Notes under the pieces: generated by a model
What the model saw: only the letters and a program-made list of their open reading frames with translations
The model's database searches: none
What the model was told of the DNA's origin: nothing
Source of the DNA: UBA6019 sp036570145
GTDB taxonomy: Bacteria; Chloroflexota; Dormibacteria; Dormibacterales; Dormibacteraceae
Reading direction: 5' to 3'
DNA length: 6,164 nt
Assembly: GCA_036570145.1 (NCBI GenBank)
Contig: DATCPJ010000152.1
Span: 1 to 6,164 of the forward strand
Shown here: positions 4,917-6,164 of the stretch, in pieces
How the letters are laid out: the number at the start of each line of letters is the position of its first letter
Numbering within the stretch: the stretch's first letter is position 1
Made by a program: the position numbers and the translations under genes

Positions 4917-6164
4917 CTAGGCCGTCGCGGCGCTGCGGGGTGCCTGGGGGTGGACGTCCTGGAGGTTGACCGAGACCAGGCTTGAACGGCCGCTCTCGTC
5001 GAGGTGGATTCCGTAGAGCGCGTTCGCGCTCGCCATGGTGACGTGGTTGTGGGTGATCACCAGCAGCTGCCGCCGGGCACCGAGGCGCCGGAGCAGGTCG
5101 CCGTAGCGGCCGACGTTGGCGTCGTCGAGAGCGGCGTCGACCTCGTCCAGGATCATGAAGGGGCTGGGGTTGACCTCCTCCAGCGCCAGGACCAGGGCCA
5201 GCGCCGTCAGCGAGCGCTCGCCGGAGCTGAGCAGGGTGATGTTCTGGAGCTTCTTGCGGGGCGGCTGGACCAGGATCTCGACGCCGCTCCGCGGCCCGTC
5301 GTCGCCTGGAACGTGGGCGAGGGTTGCCTTGCCTCCGGCCGTCAGCTCGGCGAAGTACTCCTGGAAGCCGGCCGCCACCGCGCCGAAGACGGTCGCGTAG
5401 CGGCTGTCCTCTTCTTCCCGAAGCCGTGCGACGAGCTGCTCGAGATCGAGGCGGGCGGCCTCGATGTCGGCCAGCTGCTCATGCAGGGTCGCGAACCGGG
5501 CCGAGAGCTCGGAATGCTCAGTCTCGGCGAGCGGGTTCGTGGGCCCGATCTCTTCCAGGAGCCGCTCCAGCTGACGCATCTCGCGCTCGCGTGCCTTGCC
5601 GCCGGGCACCTCCTCGGGGGCCTGGCCCATCGGCATCCGCTCCCGGATCTCCTCCATCCGGGCTTCCAGCAGCTCGACCTCGCGGGCGATCAGCTCGAGG
5701 TTGCCCTCCAGCGTCCGGGAACGCAGCCGGGCGTCGACGCGAGCCTCCTCGAGGGCGATCAAGCGGCGCGCCACCTCGGCCAGCTCAGCCTCGCCGCCGG
5801 GCGATTCCCCCTCTGCCTCGGCCAGCTGCCGGCGGGCCTGGGCGACCGCCTGGTCAAGGCCTCCCAGCGCCTTCTCGGCCGCGGCGAGAGCGGACTTCGT
5901 CTCGGCCAGGCGGCCGCCGCGGGCCGCGCTTGCGGCCTCGATCGCCACCAGGTCGGCACGGGTCGCCTCCAGCTGGCGGTTGATGTCGACCATACGATCG
6001 GCCCAACGGAGGCGTTCGAGCTCCAGCCGCCGCCGCTCGGCGTCGACCTCGGCCGCCGCCCTCTCCTGCTCATGGATCGCGCGCTGCCGCTTCTCCGCCT
6101 CGCCGGCGGCGGCCTCTGCGGCCGCCTCGAGCCCGGGAAGCGAGGCGTTCGCGTCGGCCTCCGC
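4917..6164 (-). CDS. smc: Chromosome segregation protein SMC, C-terminal part (5' end cut by window edge)
   Basis: Structural maintenance of chromosomes ATPase, the core of bacterial condensin (with ScpA and ScpB), which compacts and aligns newly replicated DNA. The last 415 residues are visible; the frame is open to the right edge, so the ATG at 5993 is internal. Fragment residues 1 to about 200 are Ala/Glu/Arg-rich coiled coil. PTNPLAETEHSELSARF (208-224) matches the conserved SMC segment before the head. The C-terminal ATPase lobe follows: FQEYFAELTAGGKATL (267-282), the ABC signature LLSSGERSLTALAL (311-324), Walker B with catalytic Glu in FMILDEVDAALDDANV (336-351), and the H-loop ITHNH (370-374). 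The signature reads LSSGE, whereas SMC proteins normally have LSGGE. The N-terminal head with the Walker A motif and the hinge lie outside the window. ftsY follows 43 nt downstream. Confidence 0.95.
   Translation of the reverse strand, partial: AEADANASLPGLEAAAEAAAGEAEKRQRAIHEQERAAAEVDAERRRLELERLRWADRMVDINRQLEATRADLVAIEAASAARGGRLAETKSALAAAEKALGGLDQAVAQARRQLAEAEGESPGGEAELAEVARRLIALEEARVDARLRSRTLEGNLELIAREVELLEARMEEIRERMPMGQAPEEVPGGKAREREMRQLERLLEEIGPTNPLAETEHSELSARFATLHEQLADIEAARLDLEQLVARLREEEDSRYATVFGAVAAGFQEYFAELTAGGKATLAHVPGDDGPRSGVEILVQPPRKKLQNITLLSSGERSLTALALVLALEEVNPSPFMILDEVDAALDDANVGRYGDLLRRLGARRQLLVITHNHVTMASANALYGIHLDESGRSSLVSVNLQDVHPQAPRSAATA

Noticed and set aside
4917..5993. Complete 358-aa gene starting at ATG 5993
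   Set aside because: The frame stays open to the window edge and the extra 57 residues are continuous SMC coiled coil, so this Met is internal.
1..6164. SRP RNA (ffs), tRNA or other structural RNA gene near ffh/ftsY
   Set aside because: No intergenic gap is large enough; the longest, about 110 nt at 2218-2328, contains the palindromic array and no SRP-RNA-like tetraloop helix.

Overview
The window is GC-rich (about 70 % by eye), tightly packed bacterial chromosome with almost no non-coding DNA. The gene content is housekeeping: chromosome segregation (smc), signal-recognition-particle targeting (ftsY, ylxM, ffh) and ribosome (rpsP). GC-rich codon use, a stand-alone Lrp/AsnC ligand-binding protein, a LysM-transglycosylase of the type common in Gram-positive lineages, an FtsY without an acidic A domain and several apparently leaderless promoters all point to a high-GC Terrabacteria lineage (Actinomycetota, Chloroflexota or a candidate phylum near them). 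The sequence alone does not settle the phylum.

Layout, right to left. The minus-strand block 6164-3962 holds the C-terminal 415 codons of SMC (running off the right edge) followed, after 43 nt, by complete ftsY. Convergent to it is a 93-aa plus-strand stand-alone RAM-domain protein (3658-3939). That gene diverges, with only 26 nt between start codons, from a minus-strand class I SAM methyltransferase (3631-2945). The methyltransferase converges on, and overlaps by 50 nt, a plus-strand secreted LysM/soluble-lytic-transglycosylase protein (2329-2994). A roughly 110-nt divergent region then leads to the minus-strand operon ylxM-ffh-rpsP (2217 to 1). The rpsP gene runs off the left edge within a long Ala/Glu/Pro/Val repeat tail.

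Working together: Ffh (with SRP RNA, not in this window) binds signal sequences on nascent chains. FtsY is its membrane-side GTPase partner. YlxM is a small helix-turn-helix partner that commonly sits just upstream of ffh. Both SRP GTPases are therefore encoded about 2 kb apart, separated by three short accessory genes. SMC is the chromosome-organising ATPase, commonly found next to ftsY in Gram-positive-type genomes.

No novel defence or mobile system is visible. The most interesting signals are regulatory. (1) Four start codons (ylxM, methyltransferase, RAM protein, ftsY) each have a TANNNT -10 hexamer ending 7-9 nt upstream and no well-placed Shine-Dalgarno sequence, suggesting leaderless mRNAs. 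(2) Three alternating copies of TGTCAAGG/CCTTGACA form two perfect palindromes across the ylxM promoter and start codon. YlxM carries a sigma-region-4-like HTH, and the half-site contains TTGACA, the -35 sequence that sigma region 4 reads. Autoregulation is therefore a testable idea. (3) The S16 gene carries an in-frame 18/24-bp repeat array encoding an acidic Ala-Pro-rich tail.
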